A stretch of DNA of 64,000 nt from Rhodoferax sp. (GTDB lineage Bacteria; Pseudomonadota; Gammaproteobacteria; Burkholderiales; Burkholderiaceae_C). The stretch covers positions 21,524 through 85,523 of the forward strand of contig NZ_JAUYQD010000002.1 in the NCBI RefSeq assembly GCF_030697375.1, read 5' to 3'. Below are positions 51,244 to 61,527 of this stretch, one piece after another. The position numbers and the translations under genes are program-made. Position 1 is the first letter of the stretch. Each line of letters begins with the position of its first letter. The notes under the pieces were generated by a model. The model did not search any database. It saw only the letters and a program-made list of their open reading frames with translations, and was not told where the DNA came from.

Positions 51244-51300
51244 AAAAATAGCTGCTAGCCCCCGTAGAACGGGCGCAAGCAGCTATTAAATCAATAGCAA
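51244..51300. repeat. Dispersed repeat copy R6 forming a hairpin between convergent genes
   Basis: aatagctgct (51247-51256) / agcagctatt (51278-51287) with the repeat core gcccccgtagaacgggcgc. Confidence 0.8.
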
Positions 51301-51304
51301 TTGC

Positions 51305-53593
51305 TCAGGTCTTGACGCAATCTGCGTAGTAGTGCATCTGGCCGTCCGGCCCCACTTCTTCCACCAAGCCGTGAATGTCCGTCTCAAAACCCGGGCACTG
51401 GGTATTGAATTCGCGTGAGAACTTGAGGTAATCCACAATCTTGCGGTTGAAGACCTCACCCGGAATCAGCAAGGGAATGCCAGGCGGGTAGGGCGTGACC
51501 AAGCCCACCGTCACGCGGCCTTCCAGGTGGTCAATCTCGACCCGTTCGGTTTTGCGCAGCGCAATATGGGCATATGCATCGCTGGGCTTCATGGCCGGCA
51601 CCAGGTCGCTCAGGTACATATCGGTGGTCAGCCGGGCAATGTCGTACTTGGCGTAGAGCTGGTGCACGTGCTGGCACAGATCCGCCAATCCCATTTTTTC
51701 GTACTTGGGATGCTTTTGGCAGAACTCGGGCAGGATGCGCCACATGGGCTGGTTCTTGGCGTAGTCGTCCTTGAACTGCTGCAAGGCCGTCAGCATGCTA
51801 TTCCAGCGGCCCTTGGTGATGCCGATGGTGAACATGATGAAGAAGCTGTACAAGCCGGTTTTCTCCACCACCACCCCGTGTTCGGCCAGGAATTTGGTGA
51901 CGATGCTGGCGGGAATACCGGTCTTGGCGAACTTGCCGTTCAGGTCCATGCCCGGTGTCACGATGGTTGATTTGATCGGGTCCAGCATGTTGAAACCGGT
52001 CGCCATCTTGCCAAAGCCGTGCCAGTTGACACCAGCCTTGGCTTTGGCCGATTCGCCCTTGATGATCCAGTCATCGGCGCGGCCAATGCCCTCGTCCACC
52101 AGTTTGTCAGGGCCCCAGACCTTGAACCACCAGTCGGCGCCGTATTCCTCATCGACCTTGCGCATGGCGCGGCGGAAGTCCAGCGCTTCGGCAATGCTTT
52201 CTTCGACCAAAGCGGTACCACCGGGGGGCTCCATCATGGCAGCCGCCACGTCGCAACTGGCAATGATGCTGTACTGCGGGGAGGTACTGGTGTGCATCAA
52301 ATACGCTTCATTGAACAGGTGTTTGTCCAGCTTGACGGTTTGCGAATCCTGTACCAGCACGTGGCTGGCCTGGCTGATACCCGCCAACAGCTTGTGGATG
52401 GACTGCGTGGCGTACACCATGGCGTGTTTGGGACGCGCCCGGTTTTTGCCCATGGCATGGTAGGTGCCATAAAACGGGTGAAATGCCGCATGGGGCAACC
52501 AGGCTTCGTCAAAGTGGATGTTCTCCACATAGCCGTCCAGCATGCCTTTGACGGTTTCGGTGTTGTACAACACACCGTCGTAGGTGGACTGCGTCAGTGT
52601 CAATACGCGGGGCTTGATGCTATTGACATCCACCCCTTTCAGGTGCTGCTGAATCAGGGGATTGGCCTGGATTTTGGCCTTGATCGAGGCCTGCTCAAAC
52701 TCGCTCTTAGGGATAGGGCCGATGATGCCAAAGTGGTTGCGCGTGGGCTTCAAGAACACAGGGATAGCCCCGGTCATGATGATGGCGTGCAAATTGGACA
52801 CATGGCAATTGCGATCCACCACGACCACGTCGTTGGGCGCCACAGTGTGGTGCCACACCATTTTGTTGCTGGTGCTGGTGCCGTTGGTCACAAAGAAGCA
52901 ATGGTCGGCATTGAAAATACGCGCCGCATTGCGCTCGCTGGCTGCCACCGGACCCGTGTGGTCCAACAGCTGGCCCAACTCTTCCACCGCGTTGCACACG
53001 TCGGCGCGCAGCATGTTTTCACCAAAAAACTGGTGGAACATTTGCCCCACCGGGCTCTTCAAAAACGCCACGCCACCCGAGTGACCCGGGCAATGCCAGG
53101 AATAGGAACCATCTTCCGCGTAGTCCAGCAAGGCCTTGAAGAAGGGTGGTTGCACGCCTTCCAGGTAGCTCTTGGCCTCGCGGATGATGTGGCGCGCCAC
53201 AAACTCCGGCGTGTCCTCGAACATATGGATAAATCCATGCAACTCGCGCAAGATGTCGTTGGGGATATGGCGCGAGGTTTTGGTTTCGCCATACACATAG
53301 ATGGGCACATCCAGGTTCTTGCGCCGCACCTCTTCAATGAAATGGCGCAGGTTCAGCACAGCGGGGTCCAAATCGGGCCCGGGGGTGAATTCTTCGTCGT
53401 CAATCGACAAAATGAAGGCGCTGGCCCGGCTTTGCTGCTGTGCAAACTGGCTCAAATCGCCGTAGCTGGTCACACCCAGAACCTCAAACCCCTCTGACTC
53501 AATGGCCTGCGCCAGCGCACGAATCCCCAATCCTGAGGTATTTTCAGAACGAAAATCTTCGTCAATGATGATGATGGGAAAACGAAACTTCAT
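51305..53593 (-). CDS. Orn/Lys/Arg decarboxylase class I (biodegradative type)
   Basis: PLP-dependent decarboxylase; N-terminal receiver-like wing, TQSIHKLLAGISQASHVLV PLP-Lys region; 762 aa. Confidence 0.93.
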   Translation of the reverse strand: MKFRFPIIIIDEDFRSENTSGLGIRALAQAIESEGFEVLGVTSYGDLSQFAQQQSRASAFILSIDDEEFTPGPDLDPAVLNLRHFIEEVRRKNLDVPIYVYGETKTSRHIPNDILRELHGFIHMFEDTPEFVARHIIREAKSYLEGVQPPFFKALLDYAEDGSYSWHCPGHSGGVAFLKSPVGQMFHQFFGENMLRADVCNAVEELGQLLDHTGPVAASERNAARIFNADHCFFVTNGTSTSNKMVWHHTVAPNDVVVVDRNCHVSNLHAIIMTGAIPVFLKPTRNHFGIIGPIPKSEFEQASIKAKIQANPLIQQHLKGVDVNSIKPRVLTLTQSTYDGVLYNTETVKGMLDGYVENIHFDEAWLPHAAFHPFYGTYHAMGKNRARPKHAMVYATQSIHKLLAGISQASHVLVQDSQTVKLDKHLFNEAYLMHTSTSPQYSIIASCDVAAAMMEPPGGTALVEESIAEALDFRRAMRKVDEEYGADWWFKVWGPDKLVDEGIGRADDWIIKGESAKAKAGVNWHGFGKMATGFNMLDPIKSTIVTPGMDLNGKFAKTGIPASIVTKFLAEHGVVVEKTGLYSFFIMFTIGITKGRWNSMLTALQQFKDDYAKNQPMWRILPEFCQKHPKYEKMGLADLCQHVHQLYAKYDIARLTTDMYLSDLVPAMKPSDAYAHIALRKTERVEIDHLEGRVTVGLVTPYPPGIPLLIPGEVFNRKIVDYLKFSREFNTQCPGFETDIHGLVEEVGPDGQMHYYADCVKT

Positions 53594-53722
53594 CGAGTAA
53601 CTCCAGCAAGAGGCAAAAAAACGGGAAAACAGGCGCGAAGTGTAAGGACTAATTGTGTCCAACATGTGGTGCTGCACAGCTTTTGACCCACAATGTGGCG
53701 TTGTCAACACACTGAGGGATCT

Positions 53723-54148
53723 ATGGCCGAACCAACCATCTGGTGGCTGCTGGCGGGTGGCACCGTTGCGGTAGAGCTTTTGACCGGTACTTTCTACCTG
53801 CTGATGCTGGCCATTGGCATGGCGGCGGCGGCAGTAGCGGCGCATATGGGTGCCAGTCAAATCGTCCAATTGGTGGTCGCCGCCGCTGTCGGTGGTGGTG
53901 CAGTGGTGGCCTGGCATCTGAAACGCCAAGCCAGTCGCCCCGAACCACCAGCCCAATCCAACCCAAATGTCAACATGGACATTGGCGAATCCGTGCAAAT
54001 TAGTGCATGGAACCCGGATGGAACCGCCAGCGTGCAATACCGCGGGGCCCATTGGACCGCGATTCACCGTCCCGGAATTTCTCCCACCGCAGGGACCCAC
54101 CGAGTAGCAGAAATGGTGGGAACCCGTCTTTTAGTCGATAAAGCTTAA
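53723..54148 (+). CDS. NfeD-like membrane protein
   Basis: Short TM protein with C-terminal OB-fold, upstream of a stomatin-like gene. Confidence 0.85.
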   Translation: MAEPTIWWLLAGGTVAVELLTGTFYLLMLAIGMAAAAVAAHMGASQIVQLVVAAAVGGGAVVAWHLKRQASRPEPPAQSNPNVNMDIGESVQISAWNPDGTASVQYRGAHWTAIHRPGISPTAGTHRVAEMVGTRLLVDKA

Positions 54149-54159
54149 AAGGAAAACCT

Positions 54160-55068
54160 ATGGAAATAGCATTTATTCTTCTGGTCATTGCCGTCATATT
54201 TGTGACCCGATCCATCAAAGTCGTCCCACAGCAACACGCCTGGGTGATTGAAAGGCTGGGCAAATACCATGGCACGCTGACTCCGGGCTTGAACATCCTG
54301 GTGCCTTTTGTCGACAAGGTGGCCTACAAACATGTGCTCAAGGAAATCCCCTTGGACATCGCCAGCCAGGTGTGCATCACCCGGGACAACACACAGCTGC
54401 AGGTGGATGGTATTCTGTACTTTCAGGTGACCGACGCCATGCGTGCGAGTTACGGTTCGTCCAACTACATCGTCGCAATCTCCCAGTTGGCCCAAACCTC
54501 GTTGCGCTCCGTTATTGGCAAACTCGAACTGGATAAAACCTTTGAAGAGCGGGACATCATTAACGCCCAAGTCGTTGCCGCCATTGATGAAGCAGCGCTG
54601 AACTGGGGCGTGAAAGTCTTGCGCTACGAAATCAAGGATCTGACTCCGCCGAAGGAAATCTTGCATGCCATGCAGGCCCAGATTACCGCTGAACGTGAAA
54701 AACGGGCCTTGATTGCCGCGTCGGAAGGCCGCCGTCAAGAGCAAATCAATATCGCCACCGGTGAACGCGAGGCATTTATCGCCCGCTCGGAAGGCGAAAA
54801 GCAGGCTGCCATCAACAGGGCGCAGGGTGAAGCTGCCTCCATTACCGCCGTGGCGCAGGCCAATGCACACGCCATTGAACTCGTCGCTGCGGCGATTCGG
54901 CAGCCCGGCGGTGAACAGGCCGTGCAACTCAAAGTGGCAGAGAAAGCGGTGGAAGCCTATGGCCGGCTGGCTGCGGACGCCACCACGACTCTGATCATTC
55001 CAAGCAATATGGGCGAGGTTTCTGCGTTCATCGCCTCGGCCATGAAAATGGCGCAGACCACGAAATAA
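54160..55068 (+). CDS. SPFH/stomatin-like (QmcA-type) protein
   Basis: VPQQHAWVIERLGKYHGTLTPGLNILVPFVDKVAYKHVLKE. Confidence 0.93.
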   Translation: MEIAFILLVIAVIFVTRSIKVVPQQHAWVIERLGKYHGTLTPGLNILVPFVDKVAYKHVLKEIPLDIASQVCITRDNTQLQVDGILYFQVTDAMRASYGSSNYIVAISQLAQTSLRSVIGKLELDKTFEERDIINAQVVAAIDEAALNWGVKVLRYEIKDLTPPKEILHAMQAQITAEREKRALIAASEGRRQEQINIATGEREAFIARSEGEKQAAINRAQGEAASITAVAQANAHAIELVAAAIRQPGGEQAVQLKVAEKAVEAYGRLAADATTTLIIPSNMGEVSAFIASAMKMAQTTK

Positions 55069-55080
55069 ATCTCAGCAATA

Positions 55081-55118
55081 AAAAACCCCGCAATGCTTGT
55101 GGCATTGCGGGGTTTTTA
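55081..55118. terminator. Bidirectional rho-independent terminator
   Basis: aaaaaccccgcaatgcttgtggcattgcggggttttt. Confidence 0.9.
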
Positions 55119-55123
55119 CTTTC

Positions 55124-55213
55124 TGGCGGAGCAGGCGGGATTCGAACCCGCGGTGGGTTTTACCCCACGCACGCTTTCCAGGCGTGTGACTTAAACCGCT
55201 CATCCACCGCTCC
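55124..55213 (-). tRNA. tRNA-Ser (anticodon GGA)
   Basis: Reverse strand GGAGCGGTGGATGAGCGGTTTAAGTCACACGCCTGGAAAGCGTGCGTGGGGTAAAACCCACCGCGGGTTCGAATCCCGCCTGCTCCGCCA; long variable arm, CCA encoded. Confidence 0.95.
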
Positions 55214-55273
55214 AGAGCCTACGATTCTACCCTGCGATTGGTTCATTTTTTTACTCTTACCACCACACATGAC

Positions 55274-55304
55274 AAAAAAAAACACCCTAGCGGGTGCTTT
55301 TGAT
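55274..55304 (-). terminator. Rho-independent terminator downstream of the livK-like gene
   Basis: Minus strand aaaagcacccgctagggtgttttttttg. Confidence 0.75.
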
Positions 55305-55340
55305 GCCGCCATTCAATGAATGGCGGGCAATGCGCTTCAA

Positions 55341-56534
55341 TTAGCGAATCACAGCCAATGTTTCGAGCTTGCCAGCACGAACGGTCTTCAGTGTCAACGC
55401 ACCATTCTTGATGTCACCCTTTTCGTCAAACGAAATGGGGCCTGTCACACCCTTGTAATCGGTGGTGGCAGCCAGCACAGGCAGGTACTTGGCTGGATCA
55501 GACGAGTTGGCCTTCACCATGGCAGCCACCATGACCTTCACGCCGTCGTACACATACGGTGCATACACTTGCACATCCGCGTTGAACTTGGCTTTGAATT
55601 TGGTCTTGAACTCTTCCATACCGGCTTTGGCTTCACCTTCCACGCCACCTGCTTCTGCACAGAAAACCTGGTCATCGGCAATGGCGTCGCCGCCAAGCTT
55701 GACCAGCTCCGTGGAGCAAATGCCGTCACCGCCCATGAACTTGGCCTTGATGCCCAAGGATTTCATTTGCTTGAGCATAGGACCGGCCACGGCATCCATA
55801 CCACCGAAGAACACAACATCAGGCTTCTTGCCCTTGATCGTGGTCAGAATGGAATTGAAGTCGGTCGCTTTGTCGGTGGTGAACTCTTTGGCCACCACTT
55901 TGCCGCCAGCGGCTTCCACCGCCTTGGCAAACTCTTCTGCAACACCTTGGCCGTAGGCTGTACGGTCATCGATCACCGCAATGGATTTACCCTTCAAGGT
56001 GCCCACAGCGTACTTGCCCAAGGTGCCGCCCAGTTGGGTGTCATCGGCCACCAAACGGAAGGCTGTTTTAAAGCCCTGACGTGTGTATTTGGGGTTGGTG
56101 GCGGAAGGAGAAACCTGGGGAATACCGGCATCGCTGTATAACTTGGAAGCGGGGATGGTCGTGCCTGAATTCAGGTGACCAATCACACCGGCGACTTTGG
56201 CATCCACCAGCTTTTGTGCCACTGCAGTGCCTTGTTTTGGATCGGCCGCATCATCTTCGGCCATCAACTCCAATGTCACCTTCTTGCCGTCGATCATGAC
56301 GCCAGCTGCATTGAGTTCTTCAATGGCCAAACGCGCGCCGTTTTCATTGTCTTTGCCCAAATGGGCGATCGCTCCACTGGTTGGGCCCACATGGCCGATT
56401 TTCACAACTGCTGCCGTTGCGGCAGGAGCGGCTGCAGGTGCAGCTGCGGGAGCGGCTTCTTCTTTTTTTCCGCACGCCACCAGCAAAGTTGCTGCGGCCA
56501 ATACTGTCAAAGTACTTTTCACCGTAAATTGCAT
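55341..56534 (-). CDS. Branched-chain amino-acid ABC transporter substrate-binding protein (LivK-like)
   Basis: Lipoprotein signal; VVKIGHVGPTSGAIAHLGKDNENGARLAIEELNAAG. Confidence 0.93.
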   Translation of the reverse strand: MQFTVKSTLTVLAAATLLVACGKKEEAAPAAAPAAAPAATAAVVKIGHVGPTSGAIAHLGKDNENGARLAIEELNAAGVMIDGKKVTLELMAEDDAADPKQGTAVAQKLVDAKVAGVIGHLNSGTTIPASKLYSDAGIPQVSPSATNPKYTRQGFKTAFRLVADDTQLGGTLGKYAVGTLKGKSIAVIDDRTAYGQGVAEEFAKAVEAAGGKVVAKEFTTDKATDFNSILTTIKGKKPDVVFFGGMDAVAGPMLKQMKSLGIKAKFMGGDGICSTELVKLGGDAIADDQVFCAEAGGVEGEAKAGMEEFKTKFKAKFNADVQVYAPYVYDGVKVMVAAMVKANSSDPAKYLPVLAATTDYKGVTGPISFDEKGDIKNGALTLKTVRAGKLETLAVIR

Positions 56535-56676
56535 AGAAACTCCAAAATTTAAACAAACAGAAAATGAGCGTGAATTAATTTACTCCACAGCTCTCACGAT
56601 ACCGCAGTTTGGCGCACGCCCACATAGGGAAGCTACCAAGGCATTCGATTTATTTACCCCCACAGGAGAACACGGA

Positions 56677-56958
56677 TCAGGTGTCGAATGGGTTCTTTTC
56701 TGCCAGGGCCTGTGCAACCGTTTGCCGCACAAACGATTCCATTTCCAATTGCAGTTGCGGGAGCAACAAACGCATTTGCTCCTGGAGCTGTCGTTGCAAT
56801 ACTTCGCGAAGCTGGTGCTCCACCGTTGGTGCGACCCGTTGCAGCAAATTTTCGATCAGCAGTTCGCGGTCTATTGCCAATGCGAGCTGGGGTGCACTCG
56901 GATGAACCACTTCGGTCAAGGTAGGAACGGAGCGTTTGGTTTTCTTGGGCATGGACAT
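56677..56958 (-). CDS. Small Gln/Leu-rich hypothetical protein upstream of holC/pepA-type genes
   Basis: Good coding character, 4-bp-scale spacing with holC; no recognised domain. Confidence 0.6.
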   Translation of the reverse strand: MSMPKKTKRSVPTLTEVVHPSAPQLALAIDRELLIENLLQRVAPTVEHQLREVLQRQLQEQMRLLLPQLQLEMESFVRQTVAQALAEKNPFDT

Positions 56959-57395
56959 TAGCCAGCTCCCCTCAACGTCAAATCGTGCCGAAGTATCTTG
57001 TATCCCCGTTCGGCGTACTGACGCCAGCGAACACGCGCCAAATCACGGTCTGCACCGTCGGTTCCTACCACTTCGATCACACGTTCAAATTTTTCAAATC
57101 CGTCGGGCATCTCATCTGCCAAGTTCACCAACACATTGGGTTGTACAGGCACTTGGACGACTTGGTTGGCCAGCACCACAGGGCTTCGTTGTTGCATCAA
57201 TATGTCCGCTGTATTCCAACAATGCGCCACAAAATCCGTGGGGGATGTGGCCCACAAATCGGAGTCCAGTCGGTGCAGCACTGCAGCGTCAGCCACCACC
57301 AAGACCTTGGCGCCGCTGCCCACCGCCTTGCGCAGTAACCGGCAGGCGTAGTTCAGTTTATTGGGTGCGCCAAAGTGGAATGCAACGTCCGTCAC
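56958..57395 (-). CDS. holC: DNA polymerase III chi subunit
   Basis: TDVAFHFGAPNKLNYACRLLRKAVGSGAKVLV...; adjacent to pepA. Confidence 0.92.
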   Translation of the reverse strand: MTDVAFHFGAPNKLNYACRLLRKAVGSGAKVLVVADAAVLHRLDSDLWATSPTDFVAHCWNTADILMQQRSPVVLANQVVQVPVQPNVLVNLADEMPDGFEKFERVIEVVGTDGADRDLARVRWRQYAERGYKILRHDLTLRGAG

Positions 57396-58837
57396 TTGGT
57401 GCTAGCCTGCGCCAACAGGTACTCTACCAGCAGCCCCACAGGGCGGCCGGTTGCCCCCTTGGCCGCGCCACTCTTCCAGGCGGTTCCCGCAATGTCCAGA
57501 TGGGCCCAAGAAAATTTCTCGGTAAACCGCTGCAAGAATTTGGCGGCAGAAATGGCCCCCCCCGCCCGGCCTGCGACATTGGCCACATCGGCAAAACCCG
57601 TCTTGAGTCCTTCGGCGTACTCATCGTCCAATGGCATGCGCCAGCACAGGTCTTGCGACGTATTGCCTGCTGCCATCAATGCATCGCCCAACGCATCTTG
57701 CGACGCAAACAAACCGCTGCGTACACCGCCCAAAGCCACTACACAGGCCCCAGTAAGCGTTGCAATATCCACCACGGCTGCGGGTTTGAACCGTTCCGCA
57801 TAGGTCAATGCGTCACACAGTACCAGGCGGCCTTCGGCGTCGGTATTGAGGATTTCGATGGTTTGCCCCCCCATGCTGGTCACCACATCACCAGGTTTGA
57901 CCGCCCGGCCATTGATCAGGTTTTCGCAGGCGGGAATCAGGCCCACCACATTGATGGCGGGTTTGAGTTCTGCCAAACTGCGAAAAACGCCCAAAACACT
58001 GGCGGCGCCGGACATATCAAACTTCATTTCGTCCATTTCAGCAGCCGGTTTGATCGAAACGCCGCCACTGTCAAAGGTAATGCCCTTACCGACCAACACC
58101 GTTGGCGGCTTGGCCTTCAAGGCACCGTTGTAGCGCAGCACCACAAACTGCAGAGGCTGGTCCGAACCTTGTGCCACCGCCATAAATGCCCCCATCCCCA
58201 GCTTGGCGACCTCTTTGGGACCCAGAACTTCACAACTTATCTTGGGAAATTCCGCCAATTTTTCGGCGGCCTGGGCCAGCAAGGTGGGGGTTGCATGGTT
58301 GGCTGGCCGATTGGCCCACTCTTTTGCCAACTCCATGCCCAACACAATCGCTGCGGCACGGTCAAAAGAGGTTTGCACCTCAGACGCATTGGTGGTGGCG
58401 ATCACCACTTTTTGCACGGATCGCCCCTCGGGCTTGGATTTGGTCGATGTGTAGGTGTAGGTTGCATCCGCCACCGCCAGCACGGCCGCCCGGACCGCGG
58501 CTTCATGCGCAGGGCTAGCAAAACACAGCAGCAACTTCTTGAGATGGCTGGATTTGGCCCCCCCAACCGCAGCCGACACCGCAATACGCACTTGCTTGGC
58601 TGTGCCCTCCCCTATCCCCACCAGCACCACCCGCGTGGCATTGGCTTGCAAGGGGCGGTACAAAAACAGCAATTTGCCGGGCTTGGCTTCAAAATCCGCA
58701 GACTTGAGGGCCTGCGCGACCAAAATGGACAAATCGTCTTTGCCAGCCTTGAAAGTTTGGGACACCAACACCAGCAATGCATCGCATTTTTCGTTGGCGG
58801 CCCCCACAAGGCCCATCGGTTTGAGTTCAAAGTTCAT
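57392..58837 (-). CDS. pepA: Leucyl aminopeptidase
   Basis: VGKGITFDSGGVSIKPAAEMDEMKFDMSGAA and NTDAEGRLVLCDALTYAE. Confidence 0.97.
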   Translation of the reverse strand: MNFELKPMGLVGAANEKCDALLVLVSQTFKAGKDDLSILVAQALKSADFEAKPGKLLFLYRPLQANATRVVLVGIGEGTAKQVRIAVSAAVGGAKSSHLKKLLLCFASPAHEAAVRAAVLAVADATYTYTSTKSKPEGRSVQKVVIATTNASEVQTSFDRAAAIVLGMELAKEWANRPANHATPTLLAQAAEKLAEFPKISCEVLGPKEVAKLGMGAFMAVAQGSDQPLQFVVLRYNGALKAKPPTVLVGKGITFDSGGVSIKPAAEMDEMKFDMSGAASVLGVFRSLAELKPAINVVGLIPACENLINGRAVKPGDVVTSMGGQTIEILNTDAEGRLVLCDALTYAERFKPAAVVDIATLTGACVVALGGVRSGLFASQDALGDALMAAGNTSQDLCWRMPLDDEYAEGLKTGFADVANVAGRAGGAISAAKFLQRFTEKFSWAHLDIAGTAWKSGAAKGATGRPVGLLVEYLLAQASTK

Positions 58838-58918
58838 AATTCGGGTTCTCTAATTAGTTCAAGGCAGTGTTTGCTCACCTCGGCGTAGGCGACGAGTTGC
58901 CCTGGAAATATCCATCCA

Positions 58919-59998
58919 ATGTTATTCCATTCCTCCATCCGCAAGGAACTCGCACGCAGTTTTGGTGCCACACTGGTGGTGCTGGTGACTGTGGTGATGA
59001 CAATGACCCTGATCCGCACACTGGGTGAGGCATCACGCGGGACGTTTGACCCGTCCGATGTGCTGCTGATCATGGGCTACACCGTGCTCTCCGACCTTCC
59101 CACTATTTTGTCCATGAGTTTGTTCATTGCGGTGCTCAGTGTATTGACGCGCATGTTCCGCGACAGCGAAATGGTGATTTGGTTTGGCAGCGGCCATGGG
59201 CTGGCTTCTTTGCTCAAACCGCTGTTTCGGTTTGCCTGGCCCATCCTCTTGGTCGTTCTGGCGCTGGCTTTCTTTATTCTTCCGTGGGCATTTGGACGAA
59301 TTGAAGATTTGCGCGACAAATACGAAAAAAGAGGCGATATCGCGCGTATTGAACCCGGCCAATTTCAGGAGTCCGCCAATGGTGATCGCGTTTTTTTCAT
59401 AGAAAAAGATGCGGGCGGCAAGATGGTTGGAAAAAATGTATTCATCGCCACCAACGAACAAGGCAAAGAAACCGTCACCTCAGCGCGCAGCGGCAAAATT
59501 GAGGTCATTGGTGCAGACAAGTTTTTGGTGCTGGAAAACGGACAGCGGCTGGAAAAAACAACAGAAAAATCCGACCTGACGGTCAGCGTATTTGAACGCT
59601 ACGGCGCCAGGGTGGGGGCCGATGACCAGTCCCAACGCAGCTACGAGCCTTCGGCCTCCATGAGCACCTTGGCCTTATTGAAAACACCCATTCCTCGGCA
59701 TTTGGCAGAACTCTCCTGGCGTGCCGGACTCATTTTGGCTGCATTTAATTTTGTGGTCATTGGGCTGGCCGCTGCGGGCGTCAATCCCCGCGTAGGGCGC
59801 ACCGGCAATCTGGGGGTTGCGTTCTTGGCCTTCATTGTTTACTTCAATTTGCTGGTACTGGGCAAAAGCTGGATTGAAGCCGGGCAGGTGAATTGGGGCA
59901 TATTTTTGCTATCCCTACACGGGGGTGCTTTGGCCTTAGGCCTGCTCTGGTTGGTCAAACGCCATTACAACTGGACGCTTCGAGGCCCACGCCCATGA
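58919..59998 (+). CDS. lptF: LPS export ABC transporter permease LptF
   Basis: LFHSSIRKELARSFGATLVVLVTVVMTMTLIRTLG; divergent from pepA, overlaps lptG. Confidence 0.93.
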   Translation: MLFHSSIRKELARSFGATLVVLVTVVMTMTLIRTLGEASRGTFDPSDVLLIMGYTVLSDLPTILSMSLFIAVLSVLTRMFRDSEMVIWFGSGHGLASLLKPLFRFAWPILLVVLALAFFILPWAFGRIEDLRDKYEKRGDIARIEPGQFQESANGDRVFFIEKDAGGKMVGKNVFIATNEQGKETVTSARSGKIEVIGADKFLVLENGQRLEKTTEKSDLTVSVFERYGARVGADDQSQRSYEPSASMSTLALLKTPIPRHLAELSWRAGLILAAFNFVVIGLAAAGVNPRVGRTGNLGVAFLAFIVYFNLLVLGKSWIEAGQVNWGIFLLSLHGGALALGLLWLVKRHYNWTLRGPRP

Positions 59999-61101
59999 AA
60001 ACTGTACGACGCCTTTTTTATGGAGAAGTGCTGCTGTCGGTGACGCTGGTCACCCTGGGGTTTATCGCCTTGTTTTATTTTTTTGATTTTGTAGAAGAGT
60101 TGCAATCGGTGGGGAGGCACAGCGCGGTGGGTTACCAAATTCCACAGGCACTGGTCTATGTGGCCCTGATGGTCCCCAGCCACCTGTACGAGCTGCTTCC
60201 CATCACGGTATTGATTGGCACCATCTTTGTGATGGCGCGTTTGGCGCAAAGCTCCGAGTTCACGATCCTGCGCACCAGCGGACTCGGACCTTGGCGGGCC
60301 TTGCAAACACTTTCCGCGCTGGGCATGGTTTTTGCCATTTTTACCTTTGCCGTGGGGGACTATGTGGCGCCCTTGGCAGACAAAACAGGCCAAATGCTGA
60401 AAGCGCGGTTCCGGGGAAATATCACGGTAGGAAAAACCGGTGCATGGCTCAAAGAGAAACAAGCGTATGGCCACTACGCGGTGAATGTAGGCGCGCTAAC
60501 TCCTGGCGACGGCATGAAAGATGTGCGTATTTTTGAGTTTGACAACCAGGGGTATATGGTGTCCATGACCCGTGCACAGGCTGCGGAATTCAGCACCGAC
60601 GATTCCTGGCGTCTCAATAAGGTGGACCGCACCGAATTCTCTGGCGCCGATGCCCCAGCCTCCCGTGTTGATCGCGCGCAAATCGACAGCGTTCGCTGGC
60701 CAACCCAGATCAGTGCCGAAATGGTGGCGGCGGCGGTGTTGCGGCCCGAGCGCATGGGCACGATCGACCTGTTCCAGTACACGCGCCATTTGCAGGCGAA
60801 CGGCCAAGCCGCACAAAAATACGAAATCCAATTTTGGAAAAAAGTGTTCTACCCTATGAGCTGCCTGGTGATGGTGGTGCTGGCACTGCCCTTCGCCTAC
60901 TTCCACTTCCGGTCTGGCAGCATCGCCACCTATGTGTTTGGCGGCGTCATGGCGGGCATCAGCTTTGTGCTGCTCAATAATGTGCTGGGTGACCTGGGCA
61001 ATCTGCAGGGTTGGCAGCCTTGGCTCACGGCTGCCCTACCCGGCTTGATTTATTCTTTTGTATCGCTCACCGCCTTTGCCTGGCTGGTCCTACGACGATG
61101 A
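59995..61101 (+). CDS. lptG: LPS export ABC transporter permease LptG
   Basis: MKTVRRLFYGEVLLSVTLVTLGFIALFYFFDFVEEL; ATGA overlap with lptF. Confidence 0.93.
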   Translation: MKTVRRLFYGEVLLSVTLVTLGFIALFYFFDFVEELQSVGRHSAVGYQIPQALVYVALMVPSHLYELLPITVLIGTIFVMARLAQSSEFTILRTSGLGPWRALQTLSALGMVFAIFTFAVGDYVAPLADKTGQMLKARFRGNITVGKTGAWLKEKQAYGHYAVNVGALTPGDGMKDVRIFEFDNQGYMVSMTRAQAAEFSTDDSWRLNKVDRTEFSGADAPASRVDRAQIDSVRWPTQISAEMVAAAVLRPERMGTIDLFQYTRHLQANGQAAQKYEIQFWKKVFYPMSCLVMVVLALPFAYFHFRSGSIATYVFGGVMAGISFVLLNNVLGDLGNLQGWQPWLTAALPGLIYSFVSLTAFAWLVLRR

Positions 61102-61478
61102 CCCATTCGTCCCAAACAAAAGGCGTTGTTCTGTTCGCCCATGGATCGCGCGATCCGCTTTGGAACAAACCAGTGGAAGCCGTTGCCGCTCAGATGGCGG
61201 CCCTCTCCTGTGAGGTCCCCGTGGTATGTGCTTATCTGGAGCTATGCGCGCCAGATTTGGCCGCTGCGACCCAAATCTTGCTTGGGCACGGTGTGCGGGC
61301 CATCACCATCGTGCCCCTATTTCTCGGAGTGGGAAGACATGCCCGCGAAGACCTCCCAACGCTGGTCGACGCATTGCGCGCACAGCATCCTAACGTCGAG
61401 TTCACACTCCAACCCGCAGTGGGTGAAGATCCCCGCCTTGTTCAATTGTTGGCCCAAATAGCCCTGGACGGGTCGTAG
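61098..61478 (+). CDS. CbiX-family sirohydrochlorin chelatase-like protein
   Basis: GVVLFAHGSRDPLWNKPVEAVAAQM...VPLFLGVGRHAREDLP. Confidence 0.9.
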   Translation: MTHSSQTKGVVLFAHGSRDPLWNKPVEAVAAQMAALSCEVPVVCAYLELCAPDLAAATQILLGHGVRAITIVPLFLGVGRHAREDLPTLVDALRAQHPNVEFTLQPAVGEDPRLVQLLAQIALDGS

Positions 61479-61527
61479 CTATAGATTGTTGCGAGATAAT
61501 AAATATCATCTTTAGCTTAAATTTGAT

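Noticed and set aside
52019-53497. 492 aa plus-strand ORF opposite the Orn/Lys/Arg decarboxylase
   Set aside because: Antisense shadow
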